Source: Amphirosellinia nigrospora (taxonomy: Eukaryota > Ascomycota > Sordariomycetes > Xylariales > Xylariaceae). Taken from it: a stretch of 64,000 nt of DNA. The stretch is from assembly GCA_004123355.1 (NCBI GenBank), contig SCHM01000001.1, forward strand, positions 11,542,193 to 11,606,192. Direction: 5' to 3'. The first letter of the stretch is position 1. The number at the start of each line of letters is the position of its first letter. A program made the translations under genes and the position numbers. This document shows positions 11,674 to 25,000 of this stretch, in pieces. The notes below the pieces were generated by a model that made no database searches, was not told where the DNA came from, and saw only the letters and a program-made list of their open reading frames with translations.

Positions 11674-12728
11674 CTAACTGTAGAGTCTTTGTATACTTCC
11701 TAGTGGGTGGTAGACAACGAGACCGTGGTTATCGAAGTTAGGTTCGCGGGCGCTCAGGCTTCTGACGTGGGCCCTCCACTCGGGACAGACGGGAGACGTC
11801 CTCTCAGTACCCAAGTCTTGACAGACATTAATCTCGACTCTAATAGTCGCTGGTATTGATAATGAAGATGAGAAAGCACATACCTGAAAATCTGTAGGGC
11901 AACGTTGACATGCGCCTTCCACTTTAATAGACTCCATCTCTGTATCGTTGCCAATCCTGTGAAGTGCTATATCGAGGGCGAGTCCTAGCGAGTCAGATCG
12001 GTCATCACTGAGGCCATGATCGGGGCAATTGGGGCGGCACGTCTGTATATGAGGGCATATGCGTAGATTTCCAACAGCTTGCCTCAATTTTGGGGGGTTC
12101 GTCTCATCGTTACTTACGTCACGTCTTTCTCCGAACCCCGAGCGCCTCTTGCTCTCCTTCGTCGGACGCCTGATTAGGTGATACAGCCACGTAGACATTG
12201 AGAGAAACCGAAGCTCGCCCTTCTCGCTCTCACTATTATCGTTAATCAAGACCCTGACAATCTTAGGGAAAGCCGAGTATTCCACCTTGCTGTCTTTAAT
12301 CAATGTGCCCCAGCTCTTAGTCTTCGAAGGAGGTGCACGGTACTACTACAGTAAGGTATTCTGCGTGATACGGTTTCAGCAGCAGGTCTTGAGGTAGGAC
12401 CAATAGTAAGGACTCTGTATGCGCGCGTACTTTAGCGCGAGGTGGACATGCCGATGATCGATCGCAAGATGGCGCTCGTCGAGCCGAGACTCGCTACCAG
12501 GACCGTATGCTATAGAACTCCACCTCCTTCTACCAAGCGGATGCGATGGACTAAATTGCTCTCTGGGTAAATCGTGTTGGTCAACTGGAAGAAGGCCCCC
12601 AAAACTTTGCACACATAGTGGTCTGGGCGGTCCCGCGCGAGTAGAGTGAGATATTTTAGATAGCCTTCCCGTTTTTCGTGAATCGTATCATCAACAACTC
12701 GACCACGGCCGAGACAAAAGGGCTCCAT
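11674..12728 (-). pseudogene. Decayed fungal F-box-like hypothetical protein
   Basis: Collinear fragments resemble a large family of fungal hypothetical proteins with an N-terminal F-box. They are a LLARDRPDHYVC segment, then PVDQHDLPREQFSPSHP, a HVHLALKYARI segment, and a downstream segment (12303-11674) with ICPHIQTC and GACQRCPTDFQV, the Cys-containing core seen in that family. The first two lie in different frames, and the switch falls inside one or two codons after HYVC. A stop follows the YWSYLKTCC segment before the next fragment. I see no introns that would join them. Probably a relic, or a gene with sequencing indels. No function can be assigned beyond family resemblance, which rests on memory of the conserved motifs. 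Confidence 0.42.
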
Positions 12729-13751
12729 TGCATATTTGTGTGAATCGTGCTATTTGTTATGAAACAGAATATTCTCGGTGACGAGCTTACTTAAGTTACC
12801 TGTTTATAAGGTATACGCCACTTATTGCCCGTGCAATGAAATATAAATAACGTGGGGTGTGGGTTAATAGAGCTAAACAAGTCCTCAAGATGGAAAAGTA
12901 AGCTTTGTAATGTGTTGATTCGTTCTCGTCGGAGTTTGCGAAATCGAATACGAAGCCAGTTGCAATTCTCCGGGGCCGACGAGCAGTGAATATTTAATAA
13001 ACTGCGTACGAAAGACTCCGAAGCTGAATGGGGGAGTAGTGCGAACATTGCCATACATCAGTCGGTTGGGCTGAGCAGAAGTTGCAAATACTAAGACCGA
13101 GTTAAGGGGCTTTGATAGCTATATCTATACTAAAAGCATGGGGTAATTAAGTAGGTTATGACAAAGGGCAGGTTTTGAAATAAAGAAAAAGAAATTCTAT
13201 ACTCACAAATAAGTAACCCTAGAGCTGATGTTATGGCAAGATTGATACCCGAAATAAAAAACATATGTCCTAAATTAAGTTGGTGTACAGTAGGTAGTAC
13301 CCCTTTACGACTAAGAAGCTCGAATAATTTCAACGACAAGTGGGATGATACTCCAGAAGGTTTATTTCCTCTCCAATTCACTAATCAGAACAGCCATGCG
13401 GTCGATTGAAACCTATACGTGGACACTACTCGTCTTTGGAGTTATAAGAACTTAGTTGATTGGTAGCTTAACTCCCTCGGGGTCTAATGTAACGTAAAGC
13501 TTGCACCCTTTTTTTATTTTTTATTTTGATTGAAAGTCTCGTAAACGCAATACACTGTATACAGTTAACCTGTTTGTGAGTCCGAGTTTCCTCTAATCAT
13601 GTTAAGAAATGTATAACCTCTGCCCAAACTGCCCAACGCCCAGCATAAACACACTGTCCTGAAGAAAAAAAAGGCAGGGGTATCATTGCAGTGGTCTTTT
13701 GTTTGTCCCGAACGCCATTATACAGTACAATTCAGGTGGCTAAACACTTGC
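12729..13751. other. Intergenic, no gene recognised
   Basis: AT-rich in places. An 83-codon minus-strand frame at 13130-13381 begins with ATG and has a hydrophobic centre, but matches nothing I know and may be chance. Confidence 0.4.
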
Positions 13752-15013
13752 TCAAGTAGCAGTAACATAGCTTCCATCTTTTTGGCAGTCATTGGTCGAC
13801 TTATCACCTGTATTGTCGTCGTTACCGTTATTAAGAAGGTCCACGAGCTGCATAGACACATTATGAGATGACGCAGAAGTGGCCGCCGCATAGGGTACGT
13901 CCTGCTGCTCTAAGAGTGACGTAGAAGCAAGCGTCTGTGGAGCGGCTGCGTCTATTTGTCTGGCGATATGATTCTGGGGTTGTGCATTTTGGGCAACAAC
14001 AGATGGCGATGGTGATGGCGGTGGTGGTTGTTGTTGAGGACCTGTATACATTATCATTCGATTACAGTTCACCCTGAATCGAGATACTCCTGGAGCGGGT
14101 GCAGCGGGTTGTTCAGCTGCCTTGGGCCGCTTACGTTTCTGGGGATGTATAAGTGAGGTCGCACATTCCTCGGCCGACGAGGGGAGGCAGCGGTGCTCGG
14201 ATGGGTGTTCGGCGGATAAGATATCAGGGTAGAAGCTTCGGGGTGTGGTTCGCTGGAGAAATAGGGCGGTTGCGGCGGCTGAGTACCAGGGAAGGGCGGT
14301 GGCAACGGCTGCCAACTGGTAGGATTATGGATCCTGTCGCTGTTCAAGCGGGCTAGTGCCTGCCCGACTCCTATATCGCGAGTGGCGGCATATACTAGAA
14401 GATTGATGAATTCCTTCGGTGTTCTCTTGAAGGGGTCAAGTTCTGCGAGAATGGTGTAGAAGTGATCGCCATCTGCTATATTTGCCGTGAGACTATAGTA
14501 CGGATGGAATTGTGACGGCTGGAATTGTGGCGGCTGGAATTGTGGCGGCTGGAATTGTGGCGGCGGCTGCTGTGAAGGTGACGGTGGTGGTTGCTGTTGT
14601 TGTTGTTGTAGTTGTAGTTGTGATGGTGGTGGTCGGTTGGTGTCGTGGAGAGAGCTGCGTTTGGGCTAGGACAGTGATTTGTTAGTTACCTAAACAAGCC
14701 ATCCACAATCCACCCCACCACCCAAGTCAACATACTTGTACTGGCATCGGGGCTAGTGCTACAGGAGTCTGTGGTGCGGGGCTATGGCTGGCTGTTGACG
14801 TCGCCTCCCACGTCGCCCGTGCAGTTGTGGTTGCGATATAGCTGGCGTAACTGTAGGCGTATTCTCATCGTTGCTATTGTTGTTGGTAGAGTCCGCCGGG
14901 GTCGCAACTAGAGCTGCTGGGTATGTCTGTGTTGTTGCTACTGCCAGCGCACCGGCAGCGATCCTTTGTGAGGAATCGAGTGGTGAATCACCTGGTGGCT
15001 GGTCCATCATCAT
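13752..15013 (-). CDS. Gln/Pro-rich hypothetical protein, probably nuclear; frame breaks
   Basis: Begins at ATG 15013 (or 15010). A clear intron near 14725-14670 has a GTATGT donor, CTAAC branch site and CTAG acceptor. The second exon encodes a QLQLQQQQQPPPS stretch and four QFQPP repeats. Next comes a more complex segment, likely the conserved core (DGDHFYTILAELDPFKR to GVGQALARL), then Pro-rich sequence and a basic KRKRPK motif that would suit a nuclear localisation signal. The frame preceding the intron (ASHSPAPQTPV) differs from that of the start codon, and the KRKRPK tail is in another frame from the core. At least two one-base shifts, or unrecognised splicing, are therefore needed to read it through. 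Not recognised as a known family; possibly a transcriptional cofactor by composition only. Confidence 0.45.
14506..14565 (-). repeat. Tandem repeat, 4 x 15 bp, coding
   Basis: Unit GGAATTGTGGCGGCT (plus strand), with single substitutions in the first and last copies. Read on the minus strand within the Gln/Pro-rich gene it encodes QFQPP/S repeats. It is in frame, 15 bp being a multiple of three, so copy number can vary without breaking the protein. Confidence 0.9.
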
Positions 15014-15511
15014 GGCATATCATGCTCTCACTAAAGACACTTGAGGCTGGATTGGATACGATTGGTGAAGAATGAGGTCACTGGAGTAAAAGATAGCAAC
15101 AATCCGAAATCAGCTGTGTTGCTGGCTTGGCGTTGGCTAAACCTGGGCTGGACAAGTAAACAGACAGATGGACAGGGGATTGCGGTAGATACTGGCATCT
15201 TATAGGCTCTAATCTTGCGCTAAGCTCGGTCGGTAGTTTGGACCCGATCGCTCGGGTACCTACCAAGTTAGCCACTGATCCGCAGGCAGGCACCCTTAGT
15301 CGATGCTGTAGCTGTCAATGGATTTATTTCAAACAGAACCTACTTTAGAACCTACTGTATAAGAGATATTTGAATACCTAGACCTTTAAGCCAAGCTCAT
15401 CTTCCAGAGACGAGACTTTTAAATAACCCTAGGTAAATGCACTTCGCCAAGTATTCATTATGAGCTCTATCCGAAGATCATTTGGGGCACGCTTTGACTG
15501 TACCGATTTTT

Positions 15512-15530
15512 GGGGGGGGGGGGGGGGGGG
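15512..15530. repeat. Poly-G run, 19 nt
   Basis: Nineteen consecutive G residues preceded by a T-run and followed by TATATATGAG. Long G homopolymers are rare in fungal DNA and can fold into G-quadruplexes. The exact length is suspect because such runs are poorly sequenced. Confidence 0.85.
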
Positions 15531-16420
15531 TATATATGAGGCAGCCACTGAGTAGGAAGGTAAGGGACATATGTAGCTAGGAACCCTCGACTTAATATAG
15601 AATAGGACGCGTGGGCGCTTGAAATCTCAGTTCGGGTGTTGGCACGTGCTACATACCTGGCCAAGCACACACCTTTCACACGTGTCAACAATCATACCCT
15701 TCACGGCGACAGCCATACAATCAGAAAATAGACTGTTGTAGTACTAGACCTGAACGTAGCGGCGGCCCGGATCCCGCTTTCTCGGCCCTGAACTTAGACT
15801 AAGAAGTTGCCTACTGACCCACGGAGCTCGACGCATCATAATAGCCTCTCCGTGTAGTTGTGGCCTTCCAGATCAGCAGCGCTATGCATAAGACGCCGGC
15901 GTATGGACTACATAGAACAGTACTAAACTTAGAGAGTCGGATGGTGCCTACCTAGGTATTCGGATATTTATACTCGTAACATCGTAAGGTAGTGACGTAG
16001 AGATGCATCTGAGAATGAAGTATAAATTTGCATAGTCATCTGAAGAATCATATTCATCATCCAGTCTCCCCCACCCGGTTGAAGATTACGATTTTCATTG
16101 CGCAGGTTCCCCGTTGCTCGATCTGACCCTGCCTACGCACCCTTACTTTACTTATTAGCTCGGTGTGCTGGGATCATCCCCATCGGGTAACTCCAGATCT
16201 TAGATGAGATGAGACTCATAGCGAGTCCTACCTAGTATTTGCTCCATCCCACACCAAGTTTGCCGCGCGCGGAAAGCTTCCTCACGATTAGGAGAAGGCT
16301 TTAGATTCGGTAGCCTGAAGCACCCTGTTATTGAGCACGGCATATACTCTAGGACACGTGTTCACCATCAATTCCAACATATATATATTAACCTAAGGAT
16401 CCCTCTCGTTTGCGTTCCTC

Positions 16421-16621
16421 CCATCTTCCTCTCTACCCTCTTTTGACACCCCCTTCCCCCCTCCCCCTTCCCCTTCCTAACCCCTTTTCCAACTCCAACC
16501 CCAAAATCACAGCAACATGCCCAACACCACTCCCGTCGTTCATTGCCCTCTCACCCCAAACGCCATCAGCATTCTGAAAATTTCTTCTTCAAGTCCCTGC
16601 ATACAGCGGAGATCCCAATGA
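16421..16621 (+). other. CT-rich promoter-like tract followed by a 34-codon ORF
   Basis: About 85 bp of almost pure pyrimidine, of the type seen before strongly expressed fungal genes, leads into CAGCAACATG at 16517, a good start context. The frame encodes only 34 residues (ends at 16621) and has no recognised motif. It could be the promoter and first codons of a truncated gene, a non-coding transcript, or chance. Confidence 0.25.
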
Positions 16622-19411
16622 AAAAAAAATCACTCCCGAAGGAGAGCCAAGTGGTTGAAAAAAAATTCGGTTCCATGCAGCCCTGAGTGGGGGTTGTGCC
16701 AGACGCCTGGTCGTCCTCGGCGCCGAAGCACCTATGGAGTTAGCAGAAACAAAACCAGGGGAGAAGGGGGTAAAAAGTGAAAATCAAAAATTGTGCCGTG
16801 CTGAAGGGATCAACCGAGCGTAACAGTCTCGCTGTGCAATGAGACTGAATACTCGCGACGGGATATTCTTGAGCATCCGCGCCGACGGCTAGCATTATGA
16901 AGAAGAAAAGAAGAAGAAGAGGACAGATGGGCGAGAAGCGGAGGTTCTTATAGCCACCGCCGGACCAACTTCTCCGCTGGAATAAGCACGTCGTGGAAAG
17001 AACGCATTATCGCCCTCGCAAGTGCACACTGACGATGACAGCAAGAGAGATAGACCAAACCACCGTCTCTGCTGGTGGAGATGCAGGCGCGCCTCGTTGT
17101 CGGGCCACGGCACACTGATTCTTAGCAGGCACCTACAAGAAACTAACGCAGGACACCCCGTTGTGCGTCATCGTGCTGCCGCCAGCGTTTAAGATTCGAG
17201 ATCGAGGCCTTCGTGTCACGCACCGACAAGCCATGAATGAGATCGAGATTGCTGCGGAATCTGACAAGGCATGAACGCTGATGCCTCTCGAGGCTACAGA
17301 GTATCATGTCATCATACCCGTCACCGTTCGATACTTTGGAGAGACGTAGGTTAGCATCATGTCACGAAAAGGAAACCATGTGCAATTAGCATTATTATGA
17401 TGTATTGCATTGCATTGCTTAGCTACTTATATGTACTAAACACCAGATGTCTAGTGTCCGATACCTCCGAACAAGAGTACAACTCCCAAGAGTTGAACCT
17501 GCCCGCCAGCCCAGCTCCTAACCAGCTTTAGACAATACCTACCTAGGCAGGCAGGACATTGACGCCTGGACGCGAACGAACTCGAACATTGAAAGGAGCT
17601 TTCTGACGTAATGAGACACTTTTCCTTCGAATGCTACATGATAATCCGCACTGGTAAGTTTGTGTTGCACCAGTTGAGCCGTATGACATATGCGGATGAA
17701 AGAGCACCTTCTTATCGAACTTGCTGCTGACGATTCATCATAAGAAAGCGCGCCGCCTTTCTTACTAGACGACGGCATAGACCAGGCAGGCACCAAAGTC
17801 TAGATCAGCGGGGCATTTCTTGCCAGCAGGTTTATTTGTCGGGGAAGGGGAAAGCTACGATGAAGAGGAAGGAACTCGGACGCTTGAGGATGGCATCTTG
17901 TGATCAACTACGTCAATGTTGAGAATAGGGATGGAAACTATCAGACAATATCTATGAAAGGGATTGGCAAGTTCGACTTGATACACGCACACTCTCGAGC
18001 AGATGACGGCTATGTGGTCTTCCGCGTGAATAACTCGCCAATCTCTTAGGTCCCCAGGTAGCTTCACAGCAATTTCCAAGGCTGCCATAGACATTGACGA
18101 TCATACCTAAGCAGCCGGAAGATACGGCATCACAAGCCAATATAGTCCAATTTCATTGCCCTTTCCCTGATTTTAGTCTCTCGCATGCTGTTGTAACTTC
18201 TTAATAGACTCACCTCGCATCTTCCAACAAATAGGAAGAACGTGCAATAGTATGTAGCTCACCATATACGTACATCCAAACCTAAATGAGGATAATCTCT
18301 TGGTGAATTTCTCGTAGGAAGGCGAAGTTATTGGCATCCACCATGCCACTGGCTCTGTTCTCTCTATCATGTATACAGTCTGTCTATCTTGACATCATTT
18401 GAAACTCTTTTTGTCGTTCAACTCAACTTAATTTTTCTCAATACCCATAGATCAAGTTAGTAGTACTATCGGCCGTTAACGGCTGTACTTATGACATTGC
18501 AGTTAAACGTCTTGGCTCTGTTGTTGTTGTTGTTTGTTGTTGTGTTGCAGGGTGATCGTTCTCCTAGCCAGTGCTAACTGTACATACTAGAAAGCGACGA
18601 GCACATAGTTAGGTAGAACTTATGACAATTCTGCAGAGAATGAGGTGTTTTGTGTATACATAATCATTTTAACCCATTGTGTCTTATGAATCTTGCGACT
18701 GTATAGACAAGGCACCTAACTCCCAATGTTGGCGTCGTTGAATCGGATAAGCAACTTTACGTCAGGCTTTCCTAAAGCAGATATTCTTTCCTGAACGGAG
18801 CCAATCAGGCCCTGGCGCAGTGTATTTGGCGTGCCCTTAGGCCGATATACATTACCGATATACATTACCTAAACACACCTAGAATTTGCTATGTTAATCA
18901 CCAATGACGGGTGTGCCTACCTAATCATTCGACATAAAACACAAGTAAGATCGACTCAGGTTTGCCTATCGTTTTTTTCGTTGTTGATTATTGCAGGAGG
19001 TGCGTCTGTATCATTGTGCTTATTACCCAATTGCTCTCCGTGGGCCTCGACACCATGGTCCGTCATAGTATCTAAGCTGTACCATCATTTGGTATATCCA
19101 TATCCATACAGGGCGGGTAAATGTAGTCTGCCTCCAATAGCCGAACGTTCAACATAAATAGGAAAAGAAATGACAGTTGGAACGTCGAGCCCCTTAGATG
19201 TTAAATCCTCTCTGGGGGGTTCTATTCCTAAACCCAGCGGTCCCAGTCCGCAACCCAAAAGCCGGAACGCCCTCCTTCCTTCTGCTCCTTCTCCTGACGT
19301 ATATTTTACACAAATTCCAGAACTCCAGGATATTACATCTGGTTCGCCTTTTCAATCCCTCGGCAATGACAACCTCCTCTTAACTATATTCCCATGACTG
19401 GTAAGATTCGA

Positions 19412-22095
19412 TTACCCGCCCTGAACTCCTGTGATGGGCAGCTGCTTGTCGTTTACTAACCGGGGAAATGATGTAACAATAACAAGATACAGTCTACTAC
19501 AAGATCTGAGTGCTAATTCTTGAGTGTTAAGAGGGAGTGCTCTGGTGTCGGAAATGTCCCATGTCAGACCCTTCCGCAGAACGCGAATAGTTGTTTGGTG
19601 GTAGCCAATCGGTCTAGAGGGTGGAGGAGGTCTCTGAGCGACATGAAGATGGTGATTGTTGGTGGGCGATAATCCAGAACAAGTGTAGCTTTGTTTTGGC
19701 TCAGACGGCAATGGCACGCCCTGGGGCAATGCCGTGTAATAACCGTAGTTGGGTGTCGGGCCCCAATATGTGTTAGGCTTCGACTCAGGTGGCAGAGGCA
19801 CATACTCATGTAACACGGGGTAATAACTGTAATTGGACATGGGCGTGAAGGAATTATGAGTTGCTGGTCCATTCATGCGAAATGTAAATTCCATGTTTGA
19901 GGGCGGGGAATTGCCAGTGAAGTCAGAAACTGATCTATGGTGCGCAGGACCACCAGAGGCTGGAACACTCAGACCCCGTTCCATTGATGTCAAGAAGTCG
20001 GACTCACGCGGAGGTCTCGGTACGGGTAATGGGCCTCCGCTGTGGTTGTATTGTATGCCCTTGACATTACCAACACCGGGATTGGACGCTCTGACTTGTG
20101 CATAATGATGCGGATGACTGGGAAGTACTAGCGTATCGATGGTTTGTGGAAGAGCCTCAGCGGGTTTGAGTCGTGAGCTCTGGCGGCTTGGTGCCATGCT
20201 GACGCTTCGTTGCCGCTTACTCATATGCGTGGCGAAGTTCAACGATTGGGATCGTTTGTGTGCCGTACTTGACGTTCCTGAATTAACTTCTAAAACACCA
20301 TCTACTATGAGGTTTGGTAGAATTTCTATGTCGGGAAAGTGCATCTTTTTTTCTCATCCAGCTCATTCTTGATGCGGTCCACGATCTCAAGTATTTCGCT
20401 CGTATCATAGCCTTCCCGGCATCGGCTCGCCAACCAGGAGGGAACAGATGTGCCATTCGCGCCTCTGAGACAGGGTAGTCGGGAGATTCATCATCGTCGT
20501 TCTCCTCACTCAGGTCACGATGTTGTCTACGTTCTTGTTCACGCTTGCGCAGTGTTAAAGTCCAGCCCTGAAGAATCCCGGCTTATTCCCTGTTGCCCTT
20601 TCGCGTTCGCTCCAGTCATAAACACGGCAAATCTGCTCCCTGACGAGTCTGCATTGGAGCAACGCGTACTGTTGTATGCTGCGATATCGTTTCCGCTGAT
20701 AATGTTTGCGGCAAAAGTGGACCCAAACATGGTCGGGTATCATTCGAGTACATAATTTATTGCGCCCAAAGACGTGTGAGACGGTTTTACGAAGAGTCGA
20801 GCCAGTATTGCAATCTTTCATAAATTCGCACTTCATGGGGGTCGTCATGAGGTGGGATTGTCGTGGTTGAAGATTCCCAGAGATTGGGACTTAAAATAAT
20901 GCGGCCTGGTCTCTGTTGGGCCAGATAGGTAGTTGGTGCTAACTCGGAGATGTCGCTAGGAGGATTAAAAGTCCGATTAGGCGAGTTGAACCTTGTGGGA
21001 TCGGGCGCGGAAAGATTCCTCTTATGTATGCTGATGTTATTGAAATCAAGCGGCACCAAGTGGCGGAGCTCGGGTTTACCGTCATTGTTGCTATGATCAA
21101 GTCAGAACTAGAACAAAAGTTGGGACACGGAGGTTGGCACAATCCATAAACATAGATAATGAGTAAGCAAATCTTTGGGGCAATGAAAATAGGAACTGAG
21201 GGCAGAAAAATTCAAGACCACCGGCTACATGTTATAGAATGGTCGATGAATGCCCCAGCGGTAGAAAAGGAATATCAAGAGTTGGAAAAGGGTCGAATAA
21301 TACGAAACAATCCAGTGGCGCAGAATCCCATGGTTGGCGATGAAATCCACCTTTTCCAAGAGACCCTACCACAATCGCCCTTTTGTTTCTCGGGTCCACA
21401 GGCGTAAAAGTATCATCTGACGGAATCTAGGAGATAAAAAAGATAAATTGAAATGCTCACCTCGTAGGGGCAAAAGTTCTTGCTGGACTAATGTGCTTCA
21501 GTGAGTTGGAGCCTGATGAAGTCTTGGAGGAAATATCATATCGATTCTGTCCGTGAGCGAATGTTTCCTCTTTTATAGCTGTTGGATGGAAGCCATCTCG
21601 CCTTGGCCACCGGCAATCTTGCCCATCAGCTACCTCAGCCGAGGGAAATTCTGGGACAGTATCTATAGGCTGTACATCTCCAGCAGTAGACATGGACGAA
21701 AATCGTGAGTGAGATATTGTCGAGGGTGATGTCAACGAGGAAAAGCTACTATAGCTATCCGAGATTTTGTGTTTTGGGAACTGCGGGCTTGTCGTGTTGA
21801 CTTGCAATTCCAATAACGGCATAGTTGGCGATGACTCGACCTCTAAGTTGATCAAAGGCATTGTATAGCCATTGGCGTCCCATGGTGTCCTACTCCGGCT
21901 AGGAAGCCTGATATCGCCGACCCCACGTGATATCGACTTTCCTGAAGGCGAGTCACGAATTGAAGATGACGAATCCCCCACCTGTCCATCGTTGGGCGTA
22001 GCTGAACCTTGATTCAAGCAGTTGGTTGCCTCTATTTTTGCCCTTCGATTTAAAGCCTCATCGGCTGACGTATTAAGTAATGTGACGAGATCCAT
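19412..22095 (-). pseudogene. Conserved fungal regulatory-like protein (DHVWVHFCRKHYQR core), several frame breaks
   Basis: Starts at ATG 22095 with a Ser/Thr/Pro-rich exon ending at a GTGAGC donor near 21463, and resumes after an intron near 21090 (NNDGKPELRHLVPLDF). The core GRNKLCTRMIPDHVWVHF-CRKHYQRKRYR and a following VREQICRVYDW segment match a family of fungal hypothetical proteins I have seen in many ascomycetes. The C-terminal part has FPDIEILPNLIVD, then low-complexity Tyr/Pro-rich sequence. The family order is kept, but at least four frame changes are needed: before STLRKTVSH (about 20800), after GFFRAG (about 20560), near about 20440 where the family's SVPSWLASRC segment resumes, and in the A-run before MHFPDIE (about 20345). 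No intron explains these. Role unknown. Confidence 0.6.
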
Positions 22096-25000
22096 CGAGT
22101 TCTGCCACTACGTGAAAAGCGCTCGGCACTTGTATGCTGTCGTGGCGACAGAAGAGGTGGGACTAGAACGTATTCAACACAACCAGGGACGAGGAATTAG
22201 GGCGAGTTCCTGGTTAGCTCTGACTATTTAAGTGGTTAGCAAGAACGCGAACATCTACTGTGTAGAATCCTAGGTTGACACTTTAAAAGGGCTGACATGC
22301 TTACGGCCCGTTAGGATGTCGGGTAAGTTTTATCAAAGACGGACGATAGAGGGAACTGTAACTGAAGAAGAGTGTGTGAGTTGCATAGAATAATAGGGGA
22401 TCCTGAAAACCACGAGTGTTTTAGCCAGATCGACGCAAGGTAGCCGGTTGATGCATTGTACCGACGATGGTTTGGGGTTTAGGTTTCTTGGGATGAGATC
22501 AAGCCCAGTGATAGATCAAGATCGACTAGGTTAGCTGATAGGGTGCGGCCACAGACGAAAGCGTAGCACCGCTCCCAGCAAAAAGTAGGCACAATACTCT
22601 ATAACATCGCACGACAGCCACGACAGGCGGCTAATCCAAGAAGGTCTATCGCGTGAATGTGTTCGGTAGCGTGAAGCTCGCATGGTGGGCCTCCTAATGC
22701 AAGGCGTGGTTTGTAGCATGGCAGCCATGATAGAAGACATGGCTATGGCTACCTTATCCTTCACTTTGGGGATTGACCGACAGCCAGAGTATAGCATACC
22801 TAAACCCAGGGGAGGCGCGGTGCGATGTACGATATGTGTAGCTGGCGATCGCCAAAGAAAGGGATGGCCGAAGGCGAGTGCTGACAAGGTCACCTCTACA
22901 TGTGTACTATGTAACGCTGCGAGAGAAGTAGTCTAAATCCCTGACGTTAGCAACACCAGGCCAATGCCAAGACCCAGACCACACCACCCCCGGCTCCGAT
23001 GCGATCTTCCCGCACTACGGGGGGTCTTGCCCGGGGGGGGAGGCCTGATGCGGGGCCATGTTCATGTTCATCATGTTCATGTGCTATTCTGTTTTGTTCG
23101 TTCCTCTCCACATCAAGTGCGGTTTGTGTAGGCATTCTCGGTGCGGCACAACGGATGCGCTATATCTGGCCCGTACGCTTCAAACTGTTGCTCGGCGATC
23201 TTCTCTAGGTGTGTTCCACGGGCCAAGTTGACTGGCCTACAGTAGTGTGGAAGATCGAAACTCCAGGATAGCCTTCTAGGGGAAAGGACACCTTGAACTC
23301 CAGACACGTTGTTTCGTCAGAGTACCTACATGTTACGTACGCCGTCCTTCAAGCCTAGCGAGTCGTGCCCTGGTAGTCAGAACAGTTGAAAAAACAAACA
23401 AACATAATACTCGATAACTCACAACACTAACCCATGTTCACTCTGCCTTCAAGGTACTGCTATAATTTTCTAGAGGGGACGACGTAAGAACATGAAGTAG
23501 CATACAGGAGCTATGTAGCCTCCCACGTCTGTCTATGAGCGGTGAAAGCCTTCGGCAGGGTGCAGTGCCAAGAATATGGTGGCTGTGTGTTGAACTGGCG
23601 GCCGTATAATAAACAAGCAAGAAGAGGCTAGACTGATTCAAACGGGTATACTATGCGGCAGTTTGGCTGGAGGCTACATTAAGACTAGCTGTCTTAGGTA
23701 TGTAGGTGCTGTGTCTGATCTGCAGCGAGGAGAGAAACCGCAGGGTGGTTGATCTGCAGGCTGAGACCCGGCGAGTGGCTTGCTTGAAACTCACGAGGCA
23801 TAGCCCCCCCGTTTGATGCCGAACCCTAGGCCTGCCCTAGGTAGGTACACTAATGTATGTATGTATGTCAAGCATGCGGGCAGGCAGTGGCCCGGGAGGT
23901 ACCGAGCTTGATGACAGAAGTCCAGTAAAAAATAAGAGTATCACTTGTATCTCCACACTGCTCTGCCGATATTTTAGTAGCGTGCCTGGATAGGGCGACA
24001 ACAACAGGGGTTAGGGGAGCTGCAGCTGCGGGAGAAACGGGGCGGGTCAAGGTTTCGTGGGATAGGACAGCCAACGTACAGGGGCCTGTAAAAGTCCCGA
24101 CCAATCCTATCCCTACCTATATCGGTACTTGTCTGGTAGGTAGAATATAGTGTGACCTATATAGTACTGTCTCCAGGAAACAGATATTATGAGTTATAAT
24201 ATAATAGTTCAATCGTCTTTCTTAAGTGATGTATTTTTGGGAGTTTTCTATTCTAAGATTAGTTCGTATTGTATATTCTGGTTTCTATGATCTTTAGTGT
24301 AGGTAGTGTATCAAGCCAAGACGAAACCCGTCGGAACTTGTGTGTCGGGATTACTTAAGTACCGAGGCCCGACCTCATCGACACAAATTAAGTGCTTATC
24401 AACATCGTACACAATAACTGCTCACGATGCCATCATTTCTGGCCGGAGAAACGTCGCTGATTTTGAGAGGGAACACACGGTTAGAAAAATGTCCAAGGGG
24501 GACGAGAACGAGTTGAATGTTGAATGTTGCGCCCAACTTGGGACGACGGCCAAACCAGAACCCAGCCCCCCTTCAGTCTAGGGTTGTTGGTTTGGTTTCA
24601 CCACAACCGCGCCACAGCATGGACAGGTGCCCCCATGACCAATGTGACAGGGGTGTGGAAACGTACTATTCTGCGGCACCATGTATCCCAACGCTCGCAA
24701 TTAGATAATTTAGGTTAGATACTTGACTAGAGCGCTGCTGCGTCGGGGATACCGGGCTTTCGGACCTAGGCATTCAATCCTGCTTACGATACCTAATATG
24801 ACGGTATCTATGCAAATTGCCTACTACCTAGAGTTTTCCATCACTACATACCACCGACGCGGCCATGGACTTGCCAACAACTCCGTGCATCACAAGTAGG
24901 GATGGAGGTGAATAGGGGAGCCCAGTTGAGTATTAGGTAAAGAGGTTTGTTTGCAGTGGTGTCAAGTCGTGATCCGTGTTTCACTGCGTATCGGGACTGT

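Larger units (their letters stand above)
15014..19411. other. 4.4-kb region without a supported gene
   Basis: Contains a 19-G run (15512-15530), a CT-rich promoter-like tract (16421-16505) and a GTT-type microsatellite around 18518-18550. Several short frames exist but none has a recognisable motif. Confidence 0.5.
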
